The notes: a model not told the origin generated them from the letters alone. Positions 29,709 through 42,990 are shown, counted from the first letter of the stretch. The stretch: DNA of 44,641 bases from Chara braunii (GCA_003427395.1 BFEA01000019.1:3714898-3759538); one strand, 5' to 3'. Numbers and translations are program-made.

Positions 29709-30356
29709 GAGGGGAGAAGGTTGCCATTAGTAGCGCTCTTTCAATAACCTGCTCTGTTAATCCTCTTAATTCAAAGTAATCAATGCTGGCACGCGTTTTT
29801 TCCAGATACTTTCCTGATTTTTCTCAGCCTAACTATTTTCCGAATCATTTTGTACAAGGGACTGTGGACCCGTTTTTCAGCAGGTGATGCTCCCCACCTA
29901 ATAGATGGAGCCTCTCCCTGGGTGCTAGCAATCTCTGCTTTTACCAGCATCACTAGCANTTACCAGCATCACTAGCATAATGAGAATGAATCTTCCGCCA
30001 GAAGCGGGAAGATTCATTCCTGCGGGGTGCGTTTCTCTCTCTCTCTCTCTCTCTGAGGGGAGAAGGTTGCCATTAGTAACGCTCTTTCAATAACCTGCTC
30101 TGTTAATCCTCTTAATTCAGAGTAATCAATGCTGGCAGGCGTTTTTCCAGATACTTTCCTGATTTTTCTCATCTTGACTATTTTTCGAATCATTTTGTAC
30201 GAGGGACGGTGGACCCGTTTTTCAGCAGGTGATGCTCCCCACCTAATAGATGGAGCCTCTCCCTGGGTGCTAGCAATCTCTGCTTTTACCAGCATCACTA
30301 GCATAATGAGAATGAATCTTCCGCCAGAAGCGGGAAGATTCATTCCTGCGGGGTGC

Positions 30357-30446
<90 letters not shown>
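29709..30446 (+). repeat. 346-bp tandem duplication ending in (CT)n
   Basis: Copy 1 (29709-30054) and copy 2 (30055-30446) are nearly identical from GAGGGGAGAAGGTTGCCATT to TGCGGGGTGCGTTTCTCTCT. Copy 1 has an extra 18 bp including an N at 29959. Its (CT)n is about 20 bp; that of copy 2 is about 88 bp. Each copy holds an inverted repeat GAATGAATCTTCCGC-CAGAA-GCGGGAAGATTCATTC (29984-30019, 30310-30345). Confidence 0.92.
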
Positions 30447-30449
<3 letters not shown>

Positions 30450-31140
30450 CTTCCTTTTCATTTTTTTCCTTTGAGCGCATCGATTTTTTTTTTTTAAATC
30501 ATGTTCTCGTTCACTCTTTTTTTGATTTTTTAATCTTTTTGTTTTGATGGGAAAGGACGACTTTCCCGCTATCGGTAACTCTAGCCTGGGCAAGGCTCGA
30601 CATACCGGTAGTGGGAGGGTCGGACTTGGTAGCTGGGAAAGGTACTGCTGGTTTAACCTCTATTTGACAACCCCCTGATCCTGCAGGAAGATTACACACC
30701 TTTCTCAGCAGGAGACACATTTGTCAAGGGGAAGCTTTGGCTCCGCTTCAGTTATGGGTTGTGATGACTTACCTTGCCATCTTTCTACAACAACTGACAC
30801 TGGCTTTCTTGGTATCGGCTCACTTTGAACCATTACTCCTAGGCGTGGCTTGTAGAGTGTAAGTGGTACGAAGGCACCACCGTGTTCACAGTCTCGCCAT
30901 CCTGTGAGAAAGGGGTCCATAACATAGGCATGTGCTTATCTGCCCAATGTGCACAATTCCTTTCCTGTTTTTTTTTTTTTTTTTTAATTGGTTTTGTTTT
31001 TTCTTAGGTGAAACAAAGTTGTTGATTCTGTGTTGTTGTTCTGTTGAAACTTGAAAATCCATTTTTGTATCCTGAACCGAGAGGGCAGGTCTGGCCCTAT
31101 GGCTCTCCGAACATAGCCGTCAATCTTTTGGTCTTTCAAA
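30447..31140. other. No gene recognised
   Basis: T-rich stretches (30486-30498, 30969-30985). No supported ORF. Confidence 0.35.
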
Positions 31141-31144
31141 CCAA

Positions 31145-31670
31145 GTGTTGCTGGTCTGTAAGAGGTGGCACCTGAGCATGCTCAACCAATCCATTGGGAT
31201 TGCTAATGTGAGTTTTACGAGGTTGGAGTGGATGTTGCTTACTCTTGGCAGCTTTGCTCTAAGGCTCAACCTGAAAACTGTTAAAAAAATGCCCAAGCAT
31301 AAAGTAGCTAGTTTGCTGTGGATGCAGTCTCTCTGTGTTGTGCCATCGGCGGAATGGTTGCAGTCCAAACAAATGGAAGCCTCACGAGTCTGCTCAAGTT
31401 GCTCTTGGGCTGGGAAACAACTTCACATATGTGGACGCACTGCCCCTTCTTACTCAAAATCTGGCAGTGGTGGGGGTCACACTGGATAATATTTTCAGCC
31501 GTTGCTTTTCCTTGGACAAATGATTGGATAGAAATTGGGATAAGCCCCAACGTGCAAAATTATGATTCAGGCTGGGGTTATGTGGGACAAACATGCAGAG
31601 GCATTGTCATGACGGAGATCTGGCAATTGCAAAACAATGCACTCTTCATAAGCGAGCTCCCATAAAAAGG
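31145..31670 (+). pseudogene. LINE ORF2 3' fragment (RVT zinc finger)
   Basis: One frame gives LWMQSLCVVPSAEWLQSKQM followed by CSSCSW. After a frameshift near 31410, another gives TSHMWTHCPFLLKIWQWWGS HW. Together they form the CxxC..H..C finger typical of plant LINE tails, parallel to that at 27738. The fragment is inactive and truncated. Confidence 0.65.
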
Positions 31671-31807
31671 CCAGTTATAGGCCCAGGTTCGAAAACGGAT
31701 GCGTTATACAATACTGGTTGATCGAAAGAGAAAAGGGCCGATTTGGTTTGCAAAGAAATGGGCTCTGAATGATCAGCTTGCTACTTTAGACTCGGATCTG
31801 AAAGTAA

Positions 31808-31839
<32 letters not shown>

Positions 31840-31924
31840 NNNNNNNNNNNNNNNNNNNNNNNNNNNNNNNNNNNNNNNNNNNNNNNNNNNNNNNNNNNNN
31901 NNNNNNNNNNNNNNNNNNNNNNNN

Positions 31925-31963
<39 letters not shown>

Positions 31964-32056
31964 TCTTAGTTCCCTGGTTAAGGCCAAAATTGTAACATTC
32001 TGTATTTTAGCAGTAAATGCACTATGGGTGTGTATATGGTAGCCCCTTCTCAAGGT
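31671..32056. other. Poly-T tract with an assembly gap
   Basis: T run 31810-31839, 85 Ns (31840-31924), T run 31925-31960. The gap likely spans homopolymer of uncertain length. Confidence 0.9.
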
Positions 32057-33980
32057 TGTGACGCCCTAACCTCACGCCCAGTGCGACTTCCTGATTGGAG
32101 TGGGAGCGGGCCCGGAAGTTGGGAAAAAGGGGTGTGCCAAGGATTTTAGGAAAGGGGGGTGGAGTCCTAGGTCAGAACTGGGATCTCCTGTGTCAAGGCT
32201 CCAAGGACAAAAATGCAAAGAGGTTCAGATGAAAGGGGGCTTTCTCAGTTTGCGGCTTTCATGGCCGGGTACTCAGGATGGCCGGTTTTGGCGCCCAGGA
32301 TGGGTCTGTATGCGATATACGGAAGGAACACAATGGGTATCTTTCTGCTCAAATGAGATTCACAGATCTCAGAGTCTGACGTGGACGGTCTCGGTCGAAG
32401 GTTGTGTTCTCGATGCTCAGCCTCGGTACGAGTCCACCGGACGAAGCCCGACGTTCGGTAGAAGTAGTCGCTATCTGTTAATCGAAAGGGGACACCGAAT
32501 TTCATGCCACGAATTCACATTAATGCAGTCATTCCTATCCATGCAGAAGTATACCCGTAGTACAGCCCAGACGTGGGCGACTTATGCAAGCGTGCTTATA
32601 CATGACGGGTCGTTTTACTAGCTGACTGTAACATATTCACGTGGCACAAAATCTGTTCACAAAGCAACTCGAGGCGACTACGTTCGCTATTTCCCTTCAA
32701 TTCCACCGGACTAAGGTCATGCATGCATCCACGTTCCCCAATCATTCAATCTTCCGACATAAATAGGAATTATGCATACAAAATTGAGACAATCAAGCCG
32801 CAATCATCACACATAACATCATCCATAAAAGGAAAGAACTACTAGAGAAACTCTGAAGAAAGAAGGGATCCACACAATCTTCCAAAAGTCCGAAATTGCA
32901 AAGGCAAAAATGACGAAAGCCGAAACTAATTTTTTAGAAGGCAAGGAGAAAAGTCCCCACACACCCCAGCGCGCCACGCGCTCTCACTGCTTCACCATCC
33001 TCCTCCTTACTCCGATGCACATAGTCCGCCGCCTCGCACCTACCAACAACCCAGAGTTGTTATCACACTTAGCCCGACTACGCACGTCGGGTTCGTCCGT
33101 GCTCCACAGTCCGTCGCGGCCACACATCAACCCCACGCACTTGCCATCTGCTCGTCGGATCGCCCAACTCCAAACTCACCTCTTTGCATGCTCAGACTCG
33201 TTAGTCGATCCTCTCGACCTCGCTAACTCCCCCAAGTTAAGATTAGAGAGTGATTTAGTTGCGCTTGCGAAATTTATTGCAATTAGTATTTGCGCGAGAT
33301 AGTCGAGATTACGCTAAGGCAGGGGGGGAGAGAAAGGAAGGAGGTGCCTACAGTCAGCATGCCTGGGCCACGGCATGGGGGACATAGCCACTCTCCACAC
33401 ATCTATCCAGGCATGCACGGCTCTGGCCAATGAGGCGAAGGGGAGGGGGCTGCATTTCAACGTGAAGAGAAACCGTGAGGAGAAGATTACAATTACACCC
33501 GCACTCGCCAAGAAAGGAACAAGAAAAAATTACAGTTGAGATTAGAATTAAGGTGTAGCGGGAATAGAGTGCAGATCATAGCGCAGCAAAACTCGCACGA
33601 GTAAGGAGCATTGTGCAGTTACAAAAAAAAATACGATGTCCCTAAAATCCTAATCTAATTAGAGTCCTAATTCCGAATACTTCTGGGGTCTCCTGCATTC
33701 TTTCCAAAGATTTAAAAAATTCAAAAAGATCCCCCCGTGCGATGATCGTGCCAAAGCTGCTTGCCCAAATTCCCCCCCCAGAAAAGAAAAAGTTGTGTCA
33801 TTTGTTATTCCCGCGCTCGCTAAGGCGCATCCTGCCACCAACAACTGTCAGACCAAGCTCTCGCAAAACAGAGGAAGAAAAAGAATGGGGGCATTCATGC
33901 AATTGACCCTTAGGCCCATCTGACCACCCCAAGGTTCAATCGCGCAGAAAGTCGCACCTATTAGAAGATAGATCATCACA
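32057..33980 (+). mobile_element. Solo-LTR-like element, copy 1 (1.9 kb)
   Basis: It starts TGTGACGCCCTAACCTCACG and ends ATCATCACA, and matches the element inside the HSP70 pseudogene at both ends and internally (GTCGGATCGCCCAACTCC near 33155, GCGCTTGCGAAATTTATTGC near 33260). Flanks AAGGT and AAGGC could be a damaged 5-bp target duplication. No coding region is recognised, although unsupported ORFs occur. A solo LTR of a Ty3-type retrotransposon is the simplest reading; a non-autonomous element is the alternative. Confidence 0.65.
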
Positions 33981-34298
33981 AGGCTACTTTAGATTAGTTG
34001 GACACACGACATTGAGGAACATTTCCACACAAGTAGAATTTGCAGATTTAGTAATTTGTTAGACTAGTCTCCGGTTCGGATAGGTTTTGGAGCCAGTTCA
34101 ATATAGGGTCTGTGTAGGCCGTGTTGTGGTAATCTACTGGGTTTGTCTCCAACTGCAAGATACCTGAAATGTAGTTAGGATGTTATTGCAAGAGTTAGGG
34201 TGGAAGTATGAGGGACGCTGGACCTGGTTTCCAGCTTAGCCTAAACTGGGTAATGGCCCCAGACCCGGGTTCGTTCTTTTCCTAATGAATGTCAATAC

Positions 34299-34345
34299 TT
34301 AAACCACCAGTACCTTTACCAACTATCGGCCGCGCGAGCATAGTT
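34299..34345 (+). mobile_element. Partial MITE, TTAAACC family
   Basis: TTAAACCACCAGTACC then CCAACTATCGGCCGCG matches the 5' end of the element at 41344. No partner terminus was seen. Confidence 0.6.
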
Positions 34346-34974
34346 TTGGCGGTGCATCTAGCTGCTGCCGGAGGAGGAGTGTAAAACGGCGAGAAAAAAA
34401 AGGTCCTATGGCCTTGACCGAATCTCAGGATGGAGCCTCACCCCTGTGGCAAACTACAAGCCAGAGCCACAACTCAAAAACTATGGAAAGAAATATATTA
34501 TAGCCAGGCCAAAGAGTTGCCTAAAACGAATCCACGTCGTCAGAGAATCTATGTCCACCAATATGAGGCATGCCGCCCAATGCCTTTTCTGGACCCGCCA
34601 TTTTGCAAATTTTGCCCCTCTTTTTCTTTCTTGTTTTGAGATATCATCATTGATTCATTCAAAATTTTGGCAGACAGCGAATTGTGCAACTGGACCCTTA
34701 GTTGATGATGCTTCTAGTAAGTTCGCCTGGGGGTCAAGTCCCACTCGCAGCGTTGAGTGTCATTAACGCCCAAATTTGGACGTGTTTGTGGAGATGTGCA
34801 GAAAATACTAGTTTCCTCAACCACACATCTCCACAAACACGTCGAGATTCAGACGCTAAGGAAGTTCCACGTCTGATGATGCTTTCAGTAAGTTCGTTGG
34901 GTGTAAGGTACATGTATGAAATTTCCGAGTATTTTTGAGAGAGGAAAGAAAACAAAATTCAGAAGAATGTAGTT

Positions 34975-35050
34975 TTTTTTACTGCATCTGGATTCGAACT
35001 CTGATCTTTGCTTCAACACTTCATGGCTGTACCGACTATGCTAGGTAGGG
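34975..35050 (-). mobile_element. tRNA-derived SINE head
   Basis: The minus strand shows CCTAGCATAGTCGGTACAGC (A-box region) and AGAGTTCGAATCCAGATGC (B box). The latter is nearly the same as in the SINE at 13255. Confidence 0.55.
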
Positions 35051-35535
35051 TTGTTGGCATTTTGCAAATTTTGGAGTAGTTGAAAGTGACTCAGACCTTC
35101 GCAACAACCATTGGCTCCTTTCTCCCCCGCCATTTTGTTTCCCGCCACACTTCACCCACATAACATATAAATGGAGAATCACTCGCGGATCTTCCGCTAC
35201 ACCATGGCGAGATACACCCGCCATGCATTTTGTCTTTTGAACATTTGATGTGCGGCGGAGTGCTGGGAGGCGGTTGCATGCCTCCCTCTCGCAGCCAACC
35301 CCTGGCTCGTCAGTCTCCCTGCCAAAAACTGCCGCGGCGAGTGCAGTTTTTTATCTTTGGTGTTCGGACCAAAATTCGCCGCAGCGAGAGTAGTTTTTCA
35401 TGTTTGGTGTTACAAACACACGTGCGTCGAGGAGTGAAGGCGGCATATCTTTTCGCGAAAGAATAGAAGGAACCGGGAGAAAGACAAGGCTGCTTGCATG
35501 GCAGGCGGAGTTGGAGCTTATAGAGAGAGGGTAGC

Positions 35536-36223
35536 ATGACGAGAAAAGGCGAAGGACCTGCTATTAGAATCGATCTAGGAATGATGTACAACTGTGTCGA
35601 CGTATGGCAACATGATCATGTGGAGATTATTGCAAATGATAAGGGTACTCCTTCCTATGTGGCACTCACGGATACGGAGCGTCTTATCGGTGATGCTGCG
35701 AAGAATTAGGTGGTGATGAATCCTATGAACACCATCTTCGATGCAAAGTGGCTAATTGGGAGGAAGTTCAATGATACCTCTGTACAGGGTGACATAAAAC
35801 TATGGCCTTTCGAAGTTGTCGAGGGTCCGAGCAGAAAGCCTTTGATTGGTGTGACGTATAGGGGTGAGAGGAAGCAGTTCGCTGCCAAGGAGGTGTTGTC
35901 TATGGTGTTGACCAAGATGAAGGAGATTGTGGAGGTTTTCCTCGGTATGACTGTTAAGAACGTCGTGATCACTGTGCCCGCGTCCTTCAATGACTCTCAA
36001 AGACAGGCGACGAAGGATGTTGGTGTTATCTCTGGGTTGAACGTGATGAGAATCGTCAACGAGCCAACGTTAGTTGCCATTGCATACGGTTTTTACAAGA
36101 AGTCCACCAGTGTCGGTGAGAAGAACGTGATGATCTTCGATCTTGGCCGCGATACCTTCGATGTGTCCATGTTGACCATCGAGAAAGGGATCTTTGAGGT
36201 GAAGGCGACGACGGGAGACACGC
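35536..36223 (+). pseudogene. HSP70: HSP70 pseudogene, 5' part (nucleotide-binding domain)
   Basis: From ATG at 35536 the frame encodes the cytosolic HSP70 ATPase domain: [70 protein letters not shown] and [18 protein letters not shown]. It is broken by an in-frame TAG at 35707-35709 and a short deletion after NDKG. Catalytic changes are visible (for example IDLGTT is IDLGMM). The intron common near FDAK in plant HSC70 genes is absent, pointing to a retrocopy. It stops at GDT, where an LTR-like element interrupts it, and resumes at 38775. Confidence 0.93.
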
Positions 36224-37653
36224 TGTGACGCCCAACCTCACGCCCAACGCGACTTCCTGATCGGAGTGGGATGGGGGCCTGGAAGTGCGAAAAAGGGGGT
36301 GTGCCAAGGATTTCAGGAAAGTGGGGGTGGAGTCCCAGGCCGGAACTGAGATCTCTGGTGGCAAGTTTAGGGACAACGGTGCAAGATGGTATGCGAAGAT
36401 CGTATCTGGCGTTTCAGCCTTCATGAATGGAACTATGGTCTCGGCCAGTTGCGTCAACGCGGTCGGTCCCTTATCCGGTGGATCGGTGGGACACCATGGT
36501 TGTTGCGTTGTTCAAACAGTTGTCGGCGCCGCTCGTAACAAGCTTCGGAATCCGACGAGGCTGGCCGTAAGCGGAGGTTGTGTAATCACTGCTCGGCTTC
36601 GGTTCGGGTTCGTCATATAAATCCCGAAGCCTGGTACGCCCTGTGCCGCTGCCACTCTTCGCACGATGGGCGAGGCCAATAGCGAGCTATTGAATTCCAC
36701 GACACCACTGTGAGCTGGTGATATGGAAGGAGGAGATGGAAGGGAGGGAAACTGGTATTAATAACGACGAAGCCCAGAGATATGTAATATTGAGTGTTGT
36801 CAGTATCTGGATAGTCTGGGTCCCTAGGATCGCTGGTTATGGCCCAGTGGAAATCCCCTGCGCACAGTTGGTCGTTCTCCGCCAGACAGAAGAATTCCGG
36901 GTTTCTTAAGTTTCCCCACCGTCTGAGTTGTTCGCCTTCCCAATACTCGTGATACTTCGAGTCCCTCAGGCTTTCACGATCGATGATACAAAAGGGAATT
37001 CCCACAGCCATATCTGACTAGTGAATTTGGTTTCCCACATCCTTATGATGAATTCGAGGTCGACTCATGCAGACGTGCGCGTACGCTGTGACTCAGTTTT
37101 CTCGAGATCGCGGTCGTATGTGAGTGTGCACGTGAGCGGAAACGAATCGGACTCGGGTTTCTCGTGTCGAGGTAGCGATTGTGTCCTACATGCATGCGAC
37201 TATCCTATCCATACTATGTTGGGTGAGATCCAGACATTACATTCACATCCATGCCATTCATAAGACGAAAAGGAGAAAGAGGGGGAAAAGACAATCAACA
37301 CCTCACAACATTCTTGGTGATCTGATGACGATCAATGACTAACGATTAAACCCAAACCTTCATAGCGAGTGCTTCCAATCAAACCTGAGAGTATTGCTCA
37401 TGCATATGGGTAATAGAAGGTGAAGAAATTTGAATAAAACAGGCATCGCAAAACAAGATTGGAAATCCGAAAAGATCACTAACGAAAAAGAGTTCACATC
37501 CATTCCATGCATACACACGAGGCAAAGGCGACAAAGAAAATCCGCGACAATTTACAAGGAAAAATCCGAAAAGGCCGCAACAAAATCATCCATAGTAGGA
37601 ACCAAAATTATATAGATAAGCAAAAGAAGGGACCTCATCTTGCACACACAGTT

Positions 37654-37742
<89 letters not shown>

Positions 37743-38774
37743 TCTACACCCCCGATACGGGCAGTCCGTCGCCGCGTATCAACAAAGAGTTGTCACCCCG
37801 CTTAGTTCGAGCATGCAAGTCAGGTTCGTCTGTGCGCCACACTCCGTCGCAGCCCGCACGTCAACCCCGCATACCCGACACCAGCTCGTCGGATCGCCCA
37901 ACTCCCTCGTCGACTCACCTCTCAGGCTGACTCGTTAGCCGACCCTCACTGATCGCGCTAACTCCCGACTCGTTAGCCAACCCTCACTGATCGCGCTAAC
38001 TCCAAGATCCATAGAGAGCAATCCAGTCGCGCTTGCGAAATTTATAGCATGCATGCTTGCGCGAAAGATATGGGATTAAGCCCAAGAAAGAAGAGGGGAA
38101 CAGAGGAAGTGCCTGCGTCTGCATGGCCAGGCCGCGGCGTGGGGGTCGCAGCCACACTTCACGCATCGATCCGGTCATACAGGCGTTCAGGCCAATTAGA
38201 ACAGAGTATGCAAGGCGGAGAAGAAAGAGAAGGCTAGCAAACACGAGGAAATCAAGAAGGAAGGAGGATATAGTTACACTTGCGCCCGCCAAAAGCGACA
38301 GTTACACAAGATTAAGGGCGCGCCCCAGTCAGAACCCAGTTCTCTGTGCAACAGGATGTGCGCGAATGAGAAGCGTGGCGCAGCGAAAATTCAAAGTGCC
38401 TAAATCCAAATTGCAAAAGGAAATTCCGAAAAGCCCCAAAACAATTCCACGAGCTCGTGGGGACTCGACGTCAGTTGAAAATTCACAGCACGGTGATTGC
38501 GCCAAAAATTCCTAATGCTCACAACAGAGCAAGAAAGAAGTCATGACAACCGTTGTCCGTCGCGCTTGTTAAGGCGCGGTTACCCAACCGTTGACGCGGG
38601 ACTTTTCCGACACCGACCCGACAGATTTCCAGAGGAAACAAAAAAAAACAAGGGCATCCATGCAATCAGCCCGACCAACCCATCTTCTCCGCAGCTCACC
38701 CATCCGACACGTCTCATTTCCCCAAGGCAGCTTTGCGCAAAAAGTCGCGCGATCATAGAAAATGGTTCGTCACA
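36224..38774 (+). mobile_element. Solo-LTR-like element inserted in HSP70 (2551 bp)
   Basis: It starts TGTGACGCCCAACCTCACGC and ends GTTCGTCACA, with short inverted ends TGTGAC/GTCACA. ACGC directly flanks both sides (36220-36223, 38775-38778). Removing the element and one ACGC restores the HSP70 reading GAC ACG CAT CTT GGC, which confirms the boundaries. It carries a possible TATAAAT (36616), a (CT)n tract (37655-37740) and a tandem duplication GACTCGTTAGCC.ACCCTCAC (about 37930 and 37967). The copy at 32057 lacks the (CT)n and is shorter. Confidence 0.85.
37655..37740 (+). repeat. (CT)n microsatellite inside the LTR-like element
   Basis: About 86 bp of CT, absent from the copy at 32057-33980. 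Confidence 0.97.
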
Positions 38775-39881
38775 ACGCATCTTGGCGGTGAAGATTTCGA
38801 TAACCTAATGGTGAACCACTTCGTGCAGGAGTTGAAGAGGAAGCGCAGGGCGCTAAGAAGACTAAGGACGACTTGCCACGAGCAGAGAGAACTGTGTCGT
38901 CCTTGAATCGTGCCCTCGTGATCGTGGAGTCAAACATGGACTTGTTCAAGAAGTGCATGGAACCCGTTGAGAAGTGCTTGCGAGATGCGAAGATGGACAA
39001 GTTGCCGGTGCACTAGGCGGTGTTGGTAGGCGGCTCCACCCGCATTCCCAAAGTGCAGCGGCTGCTCGAAGATTTCTTGAACGGCAAGGAGCTTTGCAAG
39101 AGCATTAACCCCGACGAGGCTGTTGCGTATGGCGCTGCCGTGCAGGCCGCCATTTTGAGTGGCAACGGGAATGAGAAGGTTCAGGACCTCCTTCTGCTTG
39201 ATGTCACGCCTCTCAGTCTGGGTTTGGAGACGGCGGGCGGTGTGATGACTGTGCTGATTCCAAGGAACACGACAATCCCCACGAAGAAGGAGCAGGTGTT
39301 CTTCACCTACTCGGACAGCCATCCCGGTGTGTTGATCCAGGTGTACACAGGTGAGCGATCTTGCACAAGGGACAACAACCTTCTGGGCAAGTTTGATCTG
39401 CCTGGCATTCCTTCGGCGCCCAAAGGAGTTCCTCAAATTAATGTGTGCTTCGACATTGATGCCAACGATATTCTGAATGTCTCTGCGGAGGACAAAACGA
39501 CTGGAAGCAAGAACAAAATCAAGGGTCGTCTGTCAAAGGAGGAGGAGATCGAAGATGGTGCACGATGAGGAGAAGTACAAGGCGGAGGATGAAGAGCACA
39601 AGAAGAAGGTCAAGTCGAAAAACCGTCTGGAAAACTACGTGTACAACATGAGGAACACCATCAGGGAAGGTTGCATCGAAGCTGACCCTGCAGACAAGAA
39701 AAAACTCGAGAAAGCAGTTGAGGCCACCGTCGACGAGTTTGACGATAAAATGAAGGAGACGGAGAATCTATGCAACCCAATAATGGCAAAGATGTATAGT
39801 GCCGGAGCGGGTGCGGACATGCCTGGAGGCTTCGCTAGGGATGAGAGGAGCTCTGGGGAAAAGACTGAGGAGGTCGACTAA
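38775..39881 (+). pseudogene. HSP70: HSP70 pseudogene, 3' part (to EEVD)
   Basis: Continues directly from [23 protein letters not shown], then deletions and a frameshift near 38870, [20 protein letters not shown], a stop (39015-39017), then [72 protein letters not shown] and [19 protein letters not shown]. Another frameshift near 39550 leads to [14 protein letters not shown], a shortened helical lid and a final EEVD, the cytosolic HSP70 tail. Several disabling changes make it a pseudogene. There are no introns. Confidence 0.93.
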
Positions 39882-40093
39882 AGTGTTAGGTCTTTTGGTT
39901 CATTTTCGACAACAGTCGTTGCTGAAGGACTTCTTGCACCGGGAGACCTGTACATGTAGTTGAACTTCCTCCTCTCAATCGTTCCTCTTCCTCCTCCTCC
40001 TCCTCATCAGTCGAACTTGCTCTCCTCTCTATATATACACCCCCATAGTGTAGAGGAAGACAACGAGTCGATAAGAGAAGGTACAGGAAAGTA
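39882..40093. other. HSP70 3' flank
   Basis: Follows the EEVD stop. Contains CTCCTC repeats (39989-40005) and TATATATA (40029). No poly-A tail, expected for a young retrocopy, is visible. Confidence 0.4.
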
Positions 40094-41343
<1,250 letters not shown>

Positions 41344-41553
41344 TTAAACCACCAGTACTTGGCCCAGCTATCGGCCGCGACGCTTTCCCCGTTAACGCGC
41401 CGCGCCTTTAGGGCTTCGGGGTACCGGACCTCAGTGGCTGGAAGCGCCAGCCAAAACAGTTTCGAAACGGTACCCCAGTGCTTAGGCGAAAATCGGTGCG
41501 CAGGGGCATTCCAGGCTCGGCATCGATAGCTGGGCCACGTACTGGTGGTTTAA
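41344..41553. mobile_element. MITE, TTAAACC family (210 bp)
   Basis: 5' TTAAACCACCAGTAC-T-TGGCCCAGCTATCG and 3' CGATAGCTGGGCCAC-GTACTGGTGGTTTAA form inverted repeats of about 31 bp. The interior is GC-rich with CGAAACGGTACC-type short palindromes. No ORF. Family also at 10235 and 34299. Confidence 0.85.
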
Positions 41554-41647
41554 TAAACTAGATTCAGAAGCCCTGGGATTCACCCCCCTCCAAGGAGATG
41601 ATCCTTCTGTTCACAACCAGTATCCAGCCGCCACGTCAATTTCTTGA

Positions 41648-41738
41648 GGCCTCCTCGTCTGGCTGTCCCTGTCACCTCAAGTTGGCACTGAAACCCAACC
41701 TGAAACAGGGACAGGACAGGGACAGCCAGACGAGGAGG
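41648..41738. repeat. Inverted repeat, 22-bp arms
   Basis: CCTCCTCGTCTGGCTGTCCC at about 41649 pairs with GGGACAGCCAGACGAGGAGG at about 41717. GGGACAGGACA repeats beside the right arm. TTTCTTGAGGCC at 41639 is also the inverse of GGCCTCAAGAAA at 41328, outside the nearby MITE. Confidence 0.85.
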
Positions 41739-41801
41739 CTTTAGATGGTGTAACTCTCAATCTGTTATTTAACGCCAAGGGTTCAATACAGAAGCTTGGT
41801 C

Positions 41802-42284
41802 CTAAAATATCGAAGACATCGAATAAAACGAGCCGGAAGGCGCAAGAAGCTTTGTAAGATGGGAATCGGCACTATGCCTCCCCCTCCGTGCGGGCAGGTC
41901 CGACCAAGAAAAACAAATTATTCGACGATGGATCCAGCATCTTTCGGAAACATTTTGAGGAAGGTGCAGTCCGCGCGGAGGACGGACCAGAACTTGGCCC
42001 ATCAGATAAACGGAAAAGAGCGGGTAGTAGTCGGGTAGGTAAGCAAGGTTCTCTGCTCCCCTGAAGACTCCGTCTAGAAAAGACAGAGCCCAACGCGTTT
42101 TAGAAATTCCCTCCATAATAGTTCTCCACCAGCCATAGGAAGAAAAGGTGGTCAGTCTGGCGCAGTCCGTGGTTCTGAAGCCGGGTGGGAGTGTGAGGCC
42201 TGGGAGAGCTCGACTGGGAATAAGACAGTGTTGGATAGTTTCAGAGAGTTTTGTTTGGCAGTTTAGGGGTTCTGAGCATTCCAA
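41802..42284 (-). pseudogene. Probable LINE ORF2 tail fragment
   Basis: A 160-codon ORF. Its start CQTKLSETIQHCLIPSRA resembles the C..ETIxHxxxxC part of LINE RVT zinc fingers (compare 27738 and 31400). Trp- and Leu-rich sequence (GWWRTIMEGISKTRWALSFL) follows, as in the post-finger region. It is the only minus-strand LINE piece here. Assignment is by pattern only. Confidence 0.4.
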
Positions 42285-42362
42285 AAGAGGTTAGTACTCA
42301 TTCATACTTTTTCAACCTCTTCTCTTGAATTTCTTCAATAGTTCTTAGATTGATTCTCAATT

Positions 42363-42502
42363 GAAGCCGGGTAATGGCCCCAGTATCTCAAATGACTTTT
42401 GTAACTCTATATGGGACGCTGGGCCCGGTTCCCAGCACGTGCTGCTCCCCACGAATAGACTGGAGCATTTGTTCCCCCCCCCCCCCCCCCCAAAAAAAAA
42501 AA
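42363..42502 (+). mobile_element. SINE-like element with C-run and A-run tail
   Basis: GAAGCCGGGTAATGGCCC, TGGGACGCTGGGCCCGGTTC, CCAGCACGTGCTGCTCCCCA and GACTGGAGCATTTGTT, then C(15) and A(10). The plain form of the element at 3553-3990. Confidence 0.7.
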
Positions 42503-42990
42503 GTCCGTGGTTCTGAAGGGCACGGGACGATTTCATTTTATGTTGGAGCCGAAGATGGGCAGACATGTGGTGGTCCCTCCGGGAGGAAATACGATCATCC
42601 TACATCTAGCCCTTTTTTAACCCAACTTCCCTGGAAGGGACTAGTGAGAAAAGTGGTTATGGCTGAATACTCGTTGGCTTCCAGTGACCCCTTTTTTGCA
42701 CTTGACATTGCTCGATTCAGTGATATTTTGACTGGGCCTCGACTTACTACCTGCCTTGCATGTCGCAGAATGGTTGAACCACTGACGTTCGAGAGTAGTT
42801 AATGGTAACCGGGATTACTCTGCAGCAATGGGCAATCGATGCCAACATAGATGAGACCGATCTCAAAAAGTCCGACGAAAAAAAGGACACTGTGTCTCCT
42901 GGTTTACGCATCCACACCTCGTGATGGCACGACGCGCCGCTTCAATTCCTTGATACGATATGCGACCTGCTTCACAACTTTTAAGACCAT
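42503..42990. other. No gene recognised
   Basis: The ORF 42374-42802 runs through the SINE tail and is unsupported. Confidence 0.35.

Larger units (their letters stand above)
33981..35535. other. No intact gene; MITE and SINE fragments
   Basis: Contains a partial TTAAACC-family MITE end (34299), a minus-strand tRNA-like head (34975-35050) and an inverted pair GTGTTTGTGGAGATGTG/CACATCTCCACAAACAC (about 34783-34842). 35340-35480 leads into the HSP70 pseudogene; TTCGCGAA at 35451 could be half of a heat-shock element, weakly supported. Confidence 0.4.

Noticed and set aside
32100-32621. 173-residue ORF inside the LTR-like element
   Set aside because: Not preserved in the matching element at 36224, so it is probably not coding.
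35445-35475. Heat-shock element upstream of the HSP70 copy
   Set aside because: Only one TTCnnGAA pair with poorly phased GAA triplets; not enough to call a promoter for a pseudogene.
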